Below the pieces are notes generated by a model. The model made no database searches and was not told the DNA's origin. It saw only the letters and a program-made list of their open reading frames with translations. A program made the translations under genes and the position numbers. From UBA2177 sp964452735 (GTDB taxonomy: Bacteria > Patescibacteriota > Dojkabacteria > SC72), in contig CAYVNA010000006.1 of the NCBI GenBank assembly GCA_964452735.1, positions 1 through 45,975 of the forward strand: 45,975 nucleotides of DNA. Reading direction: 5' to 3'. Below are positions 35,371 to 44,023 of this stretch, piece after piece. Positions within the stretch are counted from its first letter, which is position 1. Every line of letters starts with the position of its first letter.

Positions 35371-35609
35371 TCTCTTCCTATCAAAGAAAGGAATTCATCA
35401 GGAGAAACAGGAAAGCTTTTCTCTGTTCTCTGAGTTATTACTTCTAGTTCATCCAAATCGAAACTATTCTTTATCTGCTTTGTATACGAATCTGCATTAG
35501 GATTAACATCTATATCCGTATTCTGGTAATAGATTGAGGTACCAACCCAAGCAACTACCACAAAGAGTAGTAATAGTAAGACTAGTAATGACCTCTTTAT
35601 TAAATCCAT
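35367..35609 (-). CDS. Small single-pass membrane protein after pilO
   Basis: The 80-aa product has a membrane helix at about residues 6-26 and a polar tail ending in SPDEFLSLIGRD. It starts 4 nt after the PilO-like gene, the position often taken by pilP in type IV pilus operons, but it lacks a lipobox and any clear PilP similarity. It most likely belongs to the same inner-membrane assembly complex. Its stop overlaps that of rpoD by 3 nt in the opposite direction. Confidence 0.65.
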   Translation of the reverse strand: MDLIKRSLLVLLLLLFVVVAWVGTSIYYQNTDIDVNPNADSYTKQIKNSFDLDELEVITQRTEKSFPVSPDEFLSLIGRD

Positions 35610-35613
35610 TTAT

Positions 35614-36228
35614 CTATTTATAAAAATTAGAATTCTCAATATTATAAACTCTCAAACTAATACTAAAAGAGTTTAAACCTTCTTTATCCTTCTGGGTGGA
35701 ATAAGATACGGATTCTACAACAGGATACATAGGCAATGCTTCCAAATCCTTTAACAAATTTATTAAGTTATTACTTCTTCCTCTGATATTCAATCTCACT
35801 GTCTTCGGTACTAAAACTTTCGTCCCTATGCTAAAGTTCTCTCCCTTGTAGTTGTCAAAACTAATAGACATAAGGGCAAAACCATTCCTCGCAGTAATAG
35901 CATCTATATTGGACATAAATAAACTAAAATTACCATCAGCAGGATATATCAATTCTAAATTATTCATCTTCTTTTTAGAGTCTGCATACTCCTTATCTAA
36001 TGCACTAAGAGTATTTATTTTCGTATCCAAAAGATTATTCATAACTTCCTTCTCTTTAATTTCTTTGTTAATTCTTGTAATAGTCAATATCGTTGGCCTA
36101 ATAGCAAATATTATTAAAATAATCATTACAACAACTGAGAAGCCGAAGAAAATATATGACTTTTTCTTCTCAGGAGATTCCTTAACTATCTTTATATATT
36201 CTGCTGTATTTACATTTTTGTCTTCCAC
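35614..36228 (-). CDS. PilO-like type IV pilus assembly protein
   Basis: The 204-aa product has a short cytoplasmic N-terminus, a membrane helix at about residues 25-47, a coiled coil at about 50-95 and a ferredoxin-like C-terminal domain (LNIRGRSNNLINLLKDLEALP). This is the PilO layout; PilO pairs with PilN in the inner membrane to align the pilus motor. The gene starts 2 nt after the PilN-like gene. Sequence similarity in this family is low, so the call rests on architecture and gene order. Confidence 0.7.
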   Translation of the reverse strand: MEDKNVNTAEYIKIVKESPEKKKSYIFFGFSVVVMIILIIFAIRPTILTITRINKEIKEKEVMNNLLDTKINTLSALDKEYADSKKKMNNLELIYPADGNFSLFMSNIDAITARNGFALMSISFDNYKGENFSIGTKVLVPKTVRLNIRGRSNNLINLLKDLEALPMYPVVESVSYSTQKDKEGLNSFSISLRVYNIENSNFYK

Positions 36229-36230
36229 CT

Positions 36231-36788
36231 CTACTCCTCACTAGGATATAAATTAAATGTCACCCTAACACTAATATCTGTACTATCCTTGTTTATTGAG
36301 AACTTAACATCATAATAGTCTGCTCTATTTTTTAAAGCAGATTCATAATTCTTTACAGCATCGAGATTTGATGTCTTAATATGAAAAGCTACCTTCCCCT
36401 CATTAAAAGAGAAATTTTCCAAATCTAAGGAAGAGGGAACACCACTAATCAGTTCACTAATGAGTGTAGAATTAGTATCCTGACCCTCCCTTATCCTCTT
36501 CGCATCAAGGAGGAGATATTGATAGTTCTCAAAAAGAGCAGCATTCTTCTTCCAATTTTCATTCGAGAGAAGTACTACCTTATTATTAACCTCTTCTGTT
36601 AGATCATTGTTCTTCCTATCAAGGATGAATCTGGAGAAAAAAACAATAAGAACAACAACCTCAACCGCTATCAGCATATATTTCCCAATATTCACCAACC
36701 AAACATATGCGTTTGCCCATAGGTCAGTAGGGGAGTACAAGGCATCTAAGAAATTTATTGATTTTGGTTGTTTCTCTGATTGAAACAT
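36231..36788 (-). CDS. PilN-like type IV pilus assembly protein
   Basis: The 185-aa product has an N-terminal stretch including INFLDALYSPTDLW, one membrane helix at about residues 36-52, a coiled coil and a C-terminal alpha/beta domain (FHIKTSNLDAVKNYESALKN). This matches PilN, which binds PilM inside the cell and PilO in the membrane. It heads the pilN-pilO-80 aa cluster. No pilM lies next to it; the only actin-like ATPase here is the FtsA-like gene at 42.8 kb. An inverted repeat lies upstream. Confidence 0.7.
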   Translation of the reverse strand: MFQSEKQPKSINFLDALYSPTDLWANAYVWLVNIGKYMLIAVEVVVLIVFFSRFILDRKNNDLTEEVNNKVVLLSNENWKKNAALFENYQYLLLDAKRIREGQDTNSTLISELISGVPSSLDLENFSFNEGKVAFHIKTSNLDAVKNYESALKNRADYYDVKFSINKDSTDISVRVTFNLYPSEE

Positions 36789-36812
36789 TGGCAGTTTTTA
36801 ATGTTTAATAAT

Positions 36813-36833
36813 TTTAGTATATCACATACTAAA
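36813..36833. repeat. 8-bp inverted repeat TTTAGTAT/ATACTAAA between metG and the pilN-like gene
   Basis: Perfect 8-bp arms with a 5-nt centre overlap the metG stop codon. It could be a weak terminator for metG or an operator for the pilus cluster; on the minus strand one arm contains TATACT, a possible -10 box 27 nt before the pilN-like ATG. No T tract follows, so a strong terminator is unlikely. Confidence 0.4.
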
Positions 36834-38274
36834 GTTTATTAAACAGGATAATACTCTCTCTTTTCTGGAGAGCTTCCTCTGCTTTATTAGCACTTATTGG
36901 GATAATTGGTTTGTAGTATTTAATAACAAAGGAGAGTAGGTAACTAAGATTATTCAATATCACCTGAGAGTCTTCTTTGGAAATATCTTTTGACCATGGT
37001 TCTTTCTCCGTTATATATTTGTTTCCATAGTCAGCAAGTTCATCTACCTTTTCACTAGCGGAGGCTATTTCATAATCATTATAATAGTTTTCTATATTCT
37101 CTATGTATTTTTCAATATCTTTCCTAAATTCTTCACTTACTTTCGTTTCATCGTTTATCTCAACTTCTTTCATATTCGAGAGATGAATTACTCGATTCAA
37201 AAGGTTACCAAAATTATTGGCTAGTCTTGAATTATACATATTTACTAGGTCATCTTCTTTGTATACGGAATCGGCAAATGTGGCTATCCCAGAGAGTAGG
37301 TAGAACCTTACAACCTCTGCACCATATTTCTTTTCTTGCTCGAAAGGTGAAATTACATTTCCCAATGTCTTTGCCATTTTCCTTCCATCAGGTCCTAGAA
37401 TCATACCGTGTTCTAATAGCCTCATGCTATGATCCAAACCAACAGATTCCAACATACCTTGCCATATGCAACCTTGGAATCGCAGATTATCTGGACCAAA
37501 TAGCTGTATTCCAGGCCACCATTCGTGAAGTCTACCCTCATCAGATCCAAACCCCAGAACATTTACATAGTTAGTTAATGCATCAAACCATACATAGAAT
37601 ACTTGCTCAGGATCATTAGGGACATCTATTCCCCAAGGGAGATTTTCTCTCAACCTTGAAATACTGATATCCTCTATCTCAGATATTATTCGCTTTAGTT
37701 CCTCCACTTTGTTATCAGGCTTGAGTACAGATGGATTCTCATCTAACCATTTAAGTAATTTCTCCCTGTATTTGGATAATGCAAAGAAGTAGTTCTCTTC
37801 TTCTTTCAATTCGGGTTCTTTACCATGGTCTGGACATTTCCCATCTACCAGTTCCTTCTCTGTTATGAATCTCTCACAACCAACACAATACTTCCCACTG
37901 TATTTCTTTTTATATATATCTCCATTCTCAAAACATCTTTTCCAGAATTTCTGAGCTGCTTCGTGATGTTTCTCATCAGATGTTCTGTAGAAGAAGTCGT
38001 ATTCCACAAAGAATATTTGACAGAAATCCCTAAATCTTTGTGAATATTTATCTACAAAATCTTGAGCTGAGAGTTTCTCTGCCTCTGCCTGTTGGAATAT
38101 CTTTTGTCCATGTTCATCTGTTCCAACATTCAAGAAGACATTCTCCTTCCCTAATTTTTCCCTAAAATATCTTGATATGGCATCTGCCTGAACAAACTCA
38201 AGTGCATGGCCTATATGTGGTTCAGCATTTACGTATGGGAGTGTTGTTGTTATGTATAGTTTGTTTTTATTCAT
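36829..38274 (-). CDS. metG: Methionyl-tRNA synthetase
   Basis: The 481-aa product charges tRNA-Met. It has the HIGH motif as PHIGH (residues 19-23), a connective domain with a four-ligand zinc knuckle (CVGCERF and CPDHG), and the KMSKS loop as KMAKT near residue 300, keeping both lysine positions. It ends soon after the helical anticodon-binding domain and lacks the C-terminal tRNA-binding (EMAP-like) domain found in some relatives. A perfect TATAAT lies 5 nt before the ATG in the 21-nt gap after valS. Confidence 0.95.
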   Translation of the reverse strand: MNKNKLYITTTLPYVNAEPHIGHALEFVQADAISRYFREKLGKENVFLNVGTDEHGQKIFQQAEAEKLSAQDFVDKYSQRFRDFCQIFFVEYDFFYRTSDEKHHEAAQKFWKRCFENGDIYKKKYSGKYCVGCERFITEKELVDGKCPDHGKEPELKEEENYFFALSKYREKLLKWLDENPSVLKPDNKVEELKRIISEIEDISISRLRENLPWGIDVPNDPEQVFYVWFDALTNYVNVLGFGSDEGRLHEWWPGIQLFGPDNLRFQGCIWQGMLESVGLDHSMRLLEHGMILGPDGRKMAKTLGNVISPFEQEKKYGAEVVRFYLLSGIATFADSVYKEDDLVNMYNSRLANNFGNLLNRVIHLSNMKEVEINDETKVSEEFRKDIEKYIENIENYYNDYEIASASEKVDELADYGNKYITEKEPWSKDISKEDSQVILNNLSYLLSFVIKYYKPIIPISANKAEEALQKRESIILFNKL

Positions 38275-38279
38275 TCTGT

Positions 38280-38285
38280 ATTATA
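38280..38285 (-). promoter_or_regulatory. -10 box of metG
   Basis: On the minus strand a perfect TATAAT ends 5 nt before the metG ATG, in the gap after valS. This gives metG its own near-leaderless transcript. No T-box or riboswitch structure fits in so short a space. Confidence 0.5.
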
Positions 38286-38295
38286 CTACACAAAC

Positions 38296-40569
38296 TTAAT
38301 CTATCTGTTCTCCCATTAAAATCCCTTCTTCCAATTCTAAATCTACTAATTCTTGCCATACGGATTCCGTAACATAGGGGATAAAGGGATGCATAATCCT
38401 GAGATTCAATTTAAGAATATGAAGTAATTCAGAAAGCTTAGCTATTCTCTCCACACTACCAACCTCCTTCTCTTTAATCTCTTCCTTTATTTCCTCTATC
38501 CATACATCACATAACTGATGCCAGAAAAACTCCCTAATGTATTCTGCTCCTAGATTAAACTGATACTTATCTAGGTATCCCTTAACCTTACTAATATGTT
38601 CTTCTGTTTTAATAACTCTCTCAGTTCTCTCAACCTCATGTCCCCTTATTTCTGAAACTTCTTCCTCTTCAATATTCATCAGTATAAATCTACTAGCATT
38701 CCATACTTTATTCACAAAATTTCTATTCCCCTTAATCTTCTCCTCCCTTATCGGGACATTGTTACCGGGCAATGCATCTGTATAGTACCAAAGCCTCAAT
38801 GCATCTGCTCCATACTTATCAAAAATCTCCTGTGGCTCTACACCATTTCCCTTGCTTTTGGACATCTTTGAACCATCAGGAGCAAGTATCATCCCAGTTA
38901 AGAAGATTGTATTGAAAGGAACCTTCCCCGTCCTATACAATCCCAGCATTAACATCCTAGCTGACCACCAGAAAAGAATATCTCTAGCATGAATCATCAT
39001 TTGAGTAGGGTAGTAGTTGTCAAAATCGTTACCACCAGGGCCACCTAAAGTTGAATAGGGCCACTGACCAGAACTAAACCATGTATCAAAAAGATCTGTC
39101 TCTGATTCCCATGCGCCAGAGTCATCAGGAGCATTCTCCCCAGCAAATATCTCTCCAGAACCACTTGCTTTAAGTCCAGTTTCTTTCTCATACTCTGATA
39201 CTCCTTTCCCTCTATTTTCATTTAACCAGTCATACAGCTTCTTCCCACCGTTATACCATATTGGAATTCTTTGCCCCCACCATAGTTGCCTAGATATACA
39301 CCAAGGCTCTATGTTCTCGTAGAAATGCTCCAATGCTCTCTGCTGACCTTCTGGAAGAACCTTAATTTCTCCCTTCTTAAGATACCCCAAGACTTTCTCT
39401 GCCAAAGGCTTCACATTCACATACCACTGATTGGAAATTATTGGCTCGATAGCTGTCCTACACCTCTCACATACTGCAACTTCATGTTTGATATTCTCAA
39501 TCTTAAGCAAAAGTCCCTGTTCGTCCAACTCCTGACATAGCTTCTTAGAGCAAGACAGCGTATCCATTCCTAGGAATCTCTCTGGAATATCACCAGACAT
39601 TCTTCCTTCCTCATCTATCACATTCCATATCTCCAAATCATGTCTTTTGCCTATTTCAAAATCGATAGGGGAGTGCGCAGGAGTAACTTTCAAAGCACCA
39701 GCTCCGACCTCCATATCAACATCTTCATCCCCAATTACAGAGATCTCTCTGTTTGCAATTGGGAGAAGAACCTTCTTTCCTATGAATTCCCTATACCTAT
39801 AATCATTAGGATTAACTGCTACAGCAGTATCTCCAAGCATAGTTTCGGGACGTGTCGTCGCAACAGTTATTCCCTCAACTCCCAATCTCTCCTTCGCTCT
39901 TTCTTTATCTTTCTCTTCCACAAACGGATACACAATATATGCAAAGATACCTCTCCTCTCTTCATGCTCAGTATCTACATCTGCAAGAGCCGTCTTGCAA
40001 TGAGGACATTGATTAATTATTCTTTTATCCCTATACACTAGACCATCCTTAAACATCATATAGAAGGTTTCGTATATAACTTTTGTTAATCTTTCATCTA
40101 AGGTAAAGAACTCCCTCGAGTAGTCCGCACTTAAACCAATCCTCTTCTCCTGTTTTCTTGCATTGGAAGCATTTGTCATGCAGAATTCGTAGCATCTTTT
40201 GTAGAACTCATCCCTTCCTAGATCCCACTTACTAATACCTTCATTTTGAAGAACCTTCGTAAAAACGGCTTCTGTCTGAATGCTTGCATGATCCTTCCCA
40301 GGCAAGAGAAGAGTCGGATACCCAGTCATTCTCATATATCTACCTATTGCATCATGAAAAGAGTACCCACACATATGACCTATATGCAAATCACCATTTG
40401 CATTTGGAGGAGGAAGAGTTATCGTAAAGGAAGATTTGATTTCCTGGCCCTTCTCCCTAAGATATTTTTCTACACCCTCTGGCGTCATTAGACCAGAATC
40501 TTCCCATATCTGATAGATTTCCTGCTCTCTTTCTTGTGAATTAAATGTTTTTGCTATTTCCTTCTTCAT
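38296..40569 (-). CDS. valS: Valyl-tRNA synthetase
   Basis: The 757-aa product charges tRNA-Val. It has HIGH in PPPNANGDLHIGH, the editing (CP1) domain with ATTRPETMLGDTAVAVNP, two cysteine pairs (CPHC, CERC) and KMSKS in DGSKMSKSKGN. E. coli ValS has 951 aa; the missing length includes the C-terminal coiled coil that binds the tRNA elbow, a common reduction in small genomes. Its start lies inside the preceding gene by 29 nt, so the two are probably translationally coupled. metG follows after 21 nt. Confidence 0.95.
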   Translation of the reverse strand: MKKEIAKTFNSQEREQEIYQIWEDSGLMTPEGVEKYLREKGQEIKSSFTITLPPPNANGDLHIGHMCGYSFHDAIGRYMRMTGYPTLLLPGKDHASIQTEAVFTKVLQNEGISKWDLGRDEFYKRCYEFCMTNASNARKQEKRIGLSADYSREFFTLDERLTKVIYETFYMMFKDGLVYRDKRIINQCPHCKTALADVDTEHEERRGIFAYIVYPFVEEKDKERAKERLGVEGITVATTRPETMLGDTAVAVNPNDYRYREFIGKKVLLPIANREISVIGDEDVDMEVGAGALKVTPAHSPIDFEIGKRHDLEIWNVIDEEGRMSGDIPERFLGMDTLSCSKKLCQELDEQGLLLKIENIKHEVAVCERCRTAIEPIISNQWYVNVKPLAEKVLGYLKKGEIKVLPEGQQRALEHFYENIEPWCISRQLWWGQRIPIWYNGGKKLYDWLNENRGKGVSEYEKETGLKASGSGEIFAGENAPDDSGAWESETDLFDTWFSSGQWPYSTLGGPGGNDFDNYYPTQMMIHARDILFWWSARMLMLGLYRTGKVPFNTIFLTGMILAPDGSKMSKSKGNGVEPQEIFDKYGADALRLWYYTDALPGNNVPIREEKIKGNRNFVNKVWNASRFILMNIEEEEVSEIRGHEVERTERVIKTEEHISKVKGYLDKYQFNLGAEYIREFFWHQLCDVWIEEIKEEIKEKEVGSVERIAKLSELLHILKLNLRIMHPFIPYVTESVWQELVDLELEEGILMGEQID

Positions 40570-40999
40570 TGTTATTATTCTTATTTATAGCATCTATTGT
40601 TTTAGATAGGCTTGCCCTATGCTTTTCCCAGTCCTTCCCACTAACAACAGCCTGTTCCTTATGTTTTGCCATAAAGGCTATTCTACTATTGCAAAGAAGC
40701 ACGGAATGCAACTTGAAATCATCCACAGGATAGCCATAAATATTGATCCAGGAGACATCATTATTTTGCCCTAAAGATTCCCAGTCAGCAATAACCTTAT
40801 CTTTCTCCGAATGTGGATTCCCGTCATCAACCTCCCCAATATCTCCAGGGTTGTACCTAACGGACTTAGCATAGAGATACATTTCAGAAGGAGACAGTGC
40901 TTCCCCATTATCCAGTTTCTCTAAAACTGGCTTAAAGTCAACTTTCTCATGAGACTCGTTCTCTTCCGAAGTTAAAGTAATATCTCCCAATAATGCCAT
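40541..40999 (-). CDS. Hypothetical soluble protein upstream of valS
   Basis: The 152-aa product is acidic in its first 75 residues (GDITLTSEENESHEKVD) and basic later, without membrane helix or signal peptide. The closing 20 residues are rich in Asn, Glu and Lys. No family is recognised and no catalytic motif is visible. It overlaps valS by 29 nt and diverges from the RNase J gene by 73 nt. Codon use looks like its neighbours. Confidence 0.7.
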   Translation of the reverse strand: MALLGDITLTSEENESHEKVDFKPVLEKLDNGEALSPSEMYLYAKSVRYNPGDIGEVDDGNPHSEKDKVIADWESLGQNNDVSWINIYGYPVDDFKLHSVLLCNSRIAFMAKHKEQAVVSGKDWEKHRASLSKTIDAINKNNNNEEGNSKNI

Positions 41000-41056
41000 A
41001 TGAATATATGATTAAATAGATATATCAATAATAATCCAATTATACCATAGAATATC

Positions 41057-41065
41057 TGATATAAT
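41057..41065 (+). promoter_or_regulatory. Extended -10 promoter of the RNase J gene
   Basis: TGATATAAT ends 7 nt before the ATG at 41073, the same element and spacing as at dnaG. A leaderless transcript is predicted. Confidence 0.65.
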
Positions 41066-41072
41066 CAGAAGT

Positions 41073-42755
41073 ATGAATAACAAAACACAACAATTATTAA
41101 AGGTCTGTACACTTTCAGGCACTACAGAAATAGGGAGGAATTCAAACTTCGTACAATATGGAGATGAAATTATCTTGGTAGATGCAGGATACTCATTCCC
41201 TGGGCAGGAGATGTATGGAATAGACTACCTTATTCCCAATACAAAATACCTTAAGAAGAATAAGAAGAATATCAAAGCCATCCTAATAACACATGGTCAC
41301 TTAGACCATATAGGGGCATTGAAATGGATACTTCCAGAATTAGACTATCCACCAGTATATGCAGGTGGTTTTGCAAAAGCCCTCATAGAAGCAAAGATGA
41401 AAGAATACAAGATGGAGAAAAAAGTCAAAGTATATGGGGTAGATAGAAAATCCAAAATAGGGATAGGGAGGTCTTTCAAAGCAACCTTCATAGGAATCAA
41501 CCATAGCATACCGGATGCCTTCTCAATATTTCTAGAAACCCCTGGAGGTAATATATTCTTCTCTGGGGATTTCAAGTTTGATAATGAACCAGCAAATGAA
41601 CCTCAGAGTGACTATGAAAAGCTTAAAGGATTAAGAGGGAGAGTTGACCTAGCCTTGGTAGAAAGTACTAACGCGACAGTCCCTGGAAAAGCTCCTTCAG
41701 AGATGGAAATTTCTAGGAACCTAGAAGATATCATAAAATCACAAAAAGGGAGAGTCATAGTATCTGCATTTTCATCCCTGATAACTCGTCTGTATTCCTT
41801 GATAGAGATTGCTAAAAGAACAAATCGTAAGATATTAATCTCTGGGAAAAGCCTAGAACAAGCAATAACAATAGCAAGGGAGAAAAGATATATAAACATC
41901 GATGATAAATTTCTAATCAAAGAAAGAGATATAAATAAATATCCAGACGAAGAGATCCTCATCCTCTGTACTGGAAGTCAAGGAGAAAGGTTTGCCGCTC
42001 TAAATAGGATATCTCTAAATGAGCATAAATATATAAAGCTAAAGAAAGGGGACCTGATAATAATGTCTTCCTCTGAGATCCCCGATAATATAGGGAAAAT
42101 AGAACAAATGACAGATCGCCTCCTAACCTTTGGCATTGAATTAATCAAAGATACTGTTGATATGAAAATACATTCAACAGGACATGGTAACCAAGAAGAT
42201 ATAAAGTACATGGTAGACCTGATACAACCTAGAAGTATCATGCCCATACACGGTTCCCTCACATTCAGGTATTTCCATAAGAAGAATTTAGAAAAATGGG
42301 GGTACAGAAGCGACAGAATACTCTTAACGGAAGATGGACAGGTGTGGTCTTTTAACAGGAGCTTCTGGATGAAAGAGAAGAAGGTCGAATCTAAACCGAT
42401 ATTAATAGATGGATTAGGAGTAGGGGATATAGGAGACGTTGTACTAAAAGACAGAAAACAGCTATCAGAATTCGGAATGTTCTCCGTAATACTTAATCTA
42501 AGCTCAAAAAACAGGAAGATTATTGGTAGACCAAGATTCCTCTCAAGAGGCTTTGTATATTTAAAAAGCTCTCAATCCCTACTTAAGGAAATAGAAAACC
42601 TCATATACGATACACATAGGGAGTGGGAGAGAAATGCTTTGAAAGATAAAAAGTTTGAGGAGAAGGAGCTCATTTCTGCTGTTGAGAAAAGACTAAGCAA
42701 ATTCATATTTAAGAAAACAGAAAGAGAACCAATCATTCTTGTTGCTGTAATATAA
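41073..42755 (+). CDS. rnj: Ribonuclease J
   Basis: The 560-aa product is a metallo-beta-lactamase/beta-CASP nuclease that degrades and matures RNA. It shows THGHLDHIGAL (two-metal site, about residues 73-83), FSGDFKFD, a beta-CASP domain with VSAFSSLITRLYS, the late PIHGSLTFRYFH histidine motif, and a C-terminal domain. It keeps both the endonuclease and 5'-exonuclease fold. Presence of RNase J rather than RNase E is typical outside proteobacteria. The ftsA-like gene follows after 29 nt with its own -10 box. Confidence 0.93.
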   Translation: MNNKTQQLLKVCTLSGTTEIGRNSNFVQYGDEIILVDAGYSFPGQEMYGIDYLIPNTKYLKKNKKNIKAILITHGHLDHIGALKWILPELDYPPVYAGGFAKALIEAKMKEYKMEKKVKVYGVDRKSKIGIGRSFKATFIGINHSIPDAFSIFLETPGGNIFFSGDFKFDNEPANEPQSDYEKLKGLRGRVDLALVESTNATVPGKAPSEMEISRNLEDIIKSQKGRVIVSAFSSLITRLYSLIEIAKRTNRKILISGKSLEQAITIAREKRYINIDDKFLIKERDINKYPDEEILILCTGSQGERFAALNRISLNEHKYIKLKKGDLIIMSSSEIPDNIGKIEQMTDRLLTFGIELIKDTVDMKIHSTGHGNQEDIKYMVDLIQPRSIMPIHGSLTFRYFHKKNLEKWGYRSDRILLTEDGQVWSFNRSFWMKEKKVESKPILIDGLGVGDIGDVVLKDRKQLSEFGMFSVILNLSSKNRKIIGRPRFLSRGFVYLKSSQSLLKEIENLIYDTHREWERNALKDKKFEEKELISAVEKRLSKFIFKKTEREPIILVAVI

Positions 42756-42769
42756 ATAGATATCAAATG

Positions 42770-42778
42770 TGATATACT
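42770..42778 (+). promoter_or_regulatory. Extended -10 promoter of the ftsA-like gene
   Basis: TGATATACT ends 6 nt before the ATG at 42785. It is one mismatch from a perfect extended -10 element and fits the leaderless pattern. Confidence 0.55.
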
Positions 42779-42784
42779 TTTCAT

Positions 42785-44023
42785 ATGCTCAATCTGCCTT
42801 TTTTAAAAACATCCTCGAGAATGGAAATCGAGGACGGTGAGAATATAGTAGCCCTAGATATAGGGACAGAACAGCTAAAAAGCATCCTCTTCTCAACTGA
42901 TTCTTTAGGTATAAATATCAAGAAGATCTCGAGGATAGAACAACAACAGCATGCGATGAAGAGCGGGATCATAAAAAACCTTGATACCGTACTTGAAAAT
43001 TGTAGGCTAGCAATTGCAGAACTAACAGAGAAACTTGCACAAGAAGAATTCCCTAAGAAAGTTGTCATGGGAATTGCAGGAGAGTACATACAAGGTGTCT
43101 CCATTGTAGTAAATTACCAACGTGAAGAGAATTTTGAGAAAGAAGTATCCTTAAAAGAGGAGGAAAAGATAATAGACCAGATAGAGAGAAAGATAGAAGC
43201 AAGTGGGAAGGAAGATTTAAGCCAAAGGATTGGATTAACAAATGATGACATTGAGATTCTCCATGTAACGAAAACTGGTTTAGAAATAGGGGGAATGCCT
43301 GTTGACTCTTTAGTTGGATACAAAGGGAAAGATGTTCGCCTAAACTTCTATGCTTCCTTTGCTCCAAGAACATACACAGAAGCACTGAAGAGAGTCGCTT
43401 CTGAACTTGAGATAGAGGTTTTGGGTATTGTCTCTCAACCATTTGCTGTAGCCAGAGCTTTTTCTGGTTCAAGAAATAGAGACTTCTCGGGCATCTTCAT
43501 AGACATTGGTGGAGGAACTACAGATATCGCTATTGTAGAGAAAGGGAATATTGTTGAAACAAAAATGTTTGCATTCGGAGGCAGAACATTCACAAAAGAA
43601 ATCTCCAAGATCCTAGATCTTGAATACAGATATGCAGAACAAAGGAAGATAAAATATTCACAGAAGGAATTAAACAAAGAACTTGCTAGAGAAGTACAGA
43701 AAATCGCATACCCTGTTGCGAAACTATGGATGAAAACCCTCAAGTCTGCCCTGACATACTGCGATGATATCTCATCCTTCCCTACGCAAATATACCTTTG
43801 CGGAGGTGGATCACTCCTCCCAGAGATTAAAGAAGTAATGTTAGAATTCCCTTGGAAGAAACATCTTCCATTTCCCGTAGTCCCTAAAATAGACTTCTTT
43901 ACTCCGGAAAGATTAGACGGTATAACAGATAATAGTGGCAATCTAAGGAATGTATTTGACATTACACCTGCCGCCCTAACAAAATTCATATATGATAAAG
44001 GTCTAAGAAAAAATAATGGATAA
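42785..44023 (+). CDS. FtsA-like actin-fold ATPase (FtsA/PilM superfamily)
   Basis: The 412-aa product has the actin-like phosphate loops: IVALDIGTEQLKS (about residues 21-33), FIDIGGGTTDIAIV (about 237-250) and the adenosine motif IYLCGGGSLLPEI (about 338-350). An SHS2-type insertion is suggested at about 95-190. FtsA anchors FtsZ to the membrane at division; PilM, a relative, recruits PilN. Length and insert favour FtsA. The usual amphipathic C-terminal membrane helix is not clear, and ftsZ is not the next gene. Its end overlaps the following membrane protein by 8 nt. Confidence 0.8.
   Translation: MLNLPFLKTSSRMEIEDGENIVALDIGTEQLKSILFSTDSLGINIKKISRIEQQQHAMKSGIIKNLDTVLENCRLAIAELTEKLAQEEFPKKVVMGIAGEYIQGVSIVVNYQREENFEKEVSLKEEEKIIDQIERKIEASGKEDLSQRIGLTNDDIEILHVTKTGLEIGGMPVDSLVGYKGKDVRLNFYASFAPRTYTEALKRVASELEIEVLGIVSQPFAVARAFSGSRNRDFSGIFIDIGGGTTDIAIVEKGNIVETKMFAFGGRTFTKEISKILDLEYRYAEQRKIKYSQKELNKELAREVQKIAYPVAKLWMKTLKSALTYCDDISSFPTQIYLCGGGSLLPEIKEVMLEFPWKKHLPFPVVPKIDFFTPERLDGITDNSGNLRNVFDITPAALTKFIYDKGLRKNNG

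Noticed and set aside
38275..38295. T-box or other riboswitch before the tRNA synthetase genes
   Set aside because: The gap before metG is 21 nt and valS starts inside the preceding gene, leaving no room for a structured leader.
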